Positions 5,248-5,717 of a DNA stretch of 5,717 bases are shown here, piece by piece; the stretch's first letter is position 1; the number at the start of each line of letters is the position of its first letter. The translations under genes were made by a program, and so were the position numbers. Source of the DNA: an uncultured Actinomycetes bacterium (GTDB lineage: Bacteria > Actinomycetota > Actinomycetes > Nanopelagicales > Nanopelagicaceae); NCBI GenBank assembly GCA_937860175.1, contig CALMBJ010000138.1, positions 1-5,717 of the forward strand, given 5' to 3'. Under the pieces are notes generated by a model. That model had not been told where the DNA came from and did no database searches. It saw nothing but the letters and a program-made list of their open reading frames with translations.

Positions 5248-5717
5248 TTATTTCCGAGGCGCAAAACGGAGGCGGTAGAGAGCCCACAATCCGATCAGAA
5301 GCAGCGCTCCTGCCCCTTGGAGAACATGAGTGAGGTGTAAATGCCAGAAGCCATGCCCCTCATCGGTGGTTGCTTCAGGCAAAGTTTGGGCCGCAAGCCC
5401 ATCTGAGACTCCAAAGCTGTAGGTGCCAGAAACCCGATGCCCATCATCTGAAACGACGCTGTATCGGACCGTGTAGGCCCCGGCGACAGGGTTGCTGGTG
5501 TCAATCGGGATAGAAATTACAGCACCGTCGACCGTCGCCTCTTGAATAGTCACTGATTTTTTGTTGGGGTTAAGGACTGTAATCGTGTTTGAATTTTTTG
5601 ATCCCAACACGACTAATGGTGAGTTAAAAGTAATTGTGACCTTTGATGGTAACTCTTGAACCGTAGATTGATATTGAGGAATTGTATTGATCACACTTAC
5701 ATGGGCATGAGCTTGTG
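5248..5717 (-). CDS. copC: CopC-like copper-binding protein with C-terminal membrane anchor (5' end outside window)
   Basis: The frame ends at TAA (5248-5250) and is open through the right edge, giving 155 visible residues. A GTG at 5694 is not the likely start, because in-frame residues QAHAHVS precede it, the typical junction of a signal peptide and mature CopC. After cleavage the N-terminal histidine (visible H3) could serve as the first copper ligand. The domain continues with LPSKVTITFNSPL (a beta strand) and ends with GAYTVRYSVVSDDGHRVSGTYSFGV. Its D91-G-H93 supplies the Asp-x-His pair expected of the CopC Cu(II) site. A linker with four histidines (HGFWHLHLTH, about 121-130) leads into one membrane helix (about 131-148) and a basic tail RLRFAPRK. 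It should act outside the membrane, binding or delivering copper. It reads toward groEL; no terminator is evident in the 87-bp gap. CopC is well supported; the physiological role is inferred. Confidence 0.85.
   Translation of the reverse strand, partial: QAHAHVSVINTIPQYQSTVQELPSKVTITFNSPLVVLGSKNSNTITVLNPNKKSVTIQEATVDGAVISIPIDTSNPVAGAYTVRYSVVSDDGHRVSGTYSFGVSDGLAAQTLPEATTDEGHGFWHLHLTHVLQGAGALLLIGLWALYRLRFAPRK

Noticed and set aside
5692..5694. GTG as the start of the copC-like gene
   Set aside because: The frame stays open to the window edge and encodes QAHAHVS just before it, the expected mature N terminus of CopC proteins; the true start must lie beyond 5717.

Overview
The window reads as a compact, moderate-to-low-GC actinobacterial chromosome segment. 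The lineage call rests on a DUF2530-like small membrane protein, a DUF3027 protein, a cold-shock protein with the long actinobacterial C-terminal tail, and a GroEL of the solitary GroEL2/Hsp65 type. The AT-leaning codon use, very short intergenic gaps and apparent leaderless promoters suggest a streamlined actinobacterium such as the freshwater acI/Nanopelagicales group. That placement is inference from style, not a database match.

Layout. Positions 1-721 (+) hold the C-terminal half of an MFS permease whose start lies outside the window. A 26-residue membrane mini-protein (718-798, +) is coupled to it by an ATGA overlap and has its own Shine-Dalgarno. It runs 30 bp into the 3' end of a convergent, complete MFS_3-type exporter (769-2043, -). 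That exporter is divergent from a DUF2530-like protein (2056-2244, +), with only 12 bp between the two start codons. The DUF2530-like gene converges on a cold-shock protein (2280-2663, -), which lies 68 bp downstream of a DUF3027 protein (2732-3436, -). Upstream of that, also on the minus strand, are a 104-bp intergenic region with a large RNA hairpin, groEL (3541-5160, -) with a near-perfect CIRCE operator, and the 3' part of a CopC-like copper-binding protein (5248-5717, -) that runs off the right edge.

Function. Two transporters, a GroEL chaperonin under HrcA/CIRCE-type heat-shock control, a cold-shock RNA-binding protein and an extracytoplasmic copper protein make this a housekeeping and stress region. 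I see no mobile element, CRISPR array, tRNA, rRNA or defence system. The less ordinary content is small-scale: the coupled 26-aa membrane peptide; two genes whose TANNNT -10 box lies exactly 6 nt before the ATG (leaderless); a CIRCE half-site whose one deviation from consensus falls in a putative -10 box; a 14-bp stem after groEL that is fully pairable only in minus-strand RNA; and a nested inverted repeat at the start of the MFS_3 gene. Nothing here amounts to a clearly new multi-gene system.
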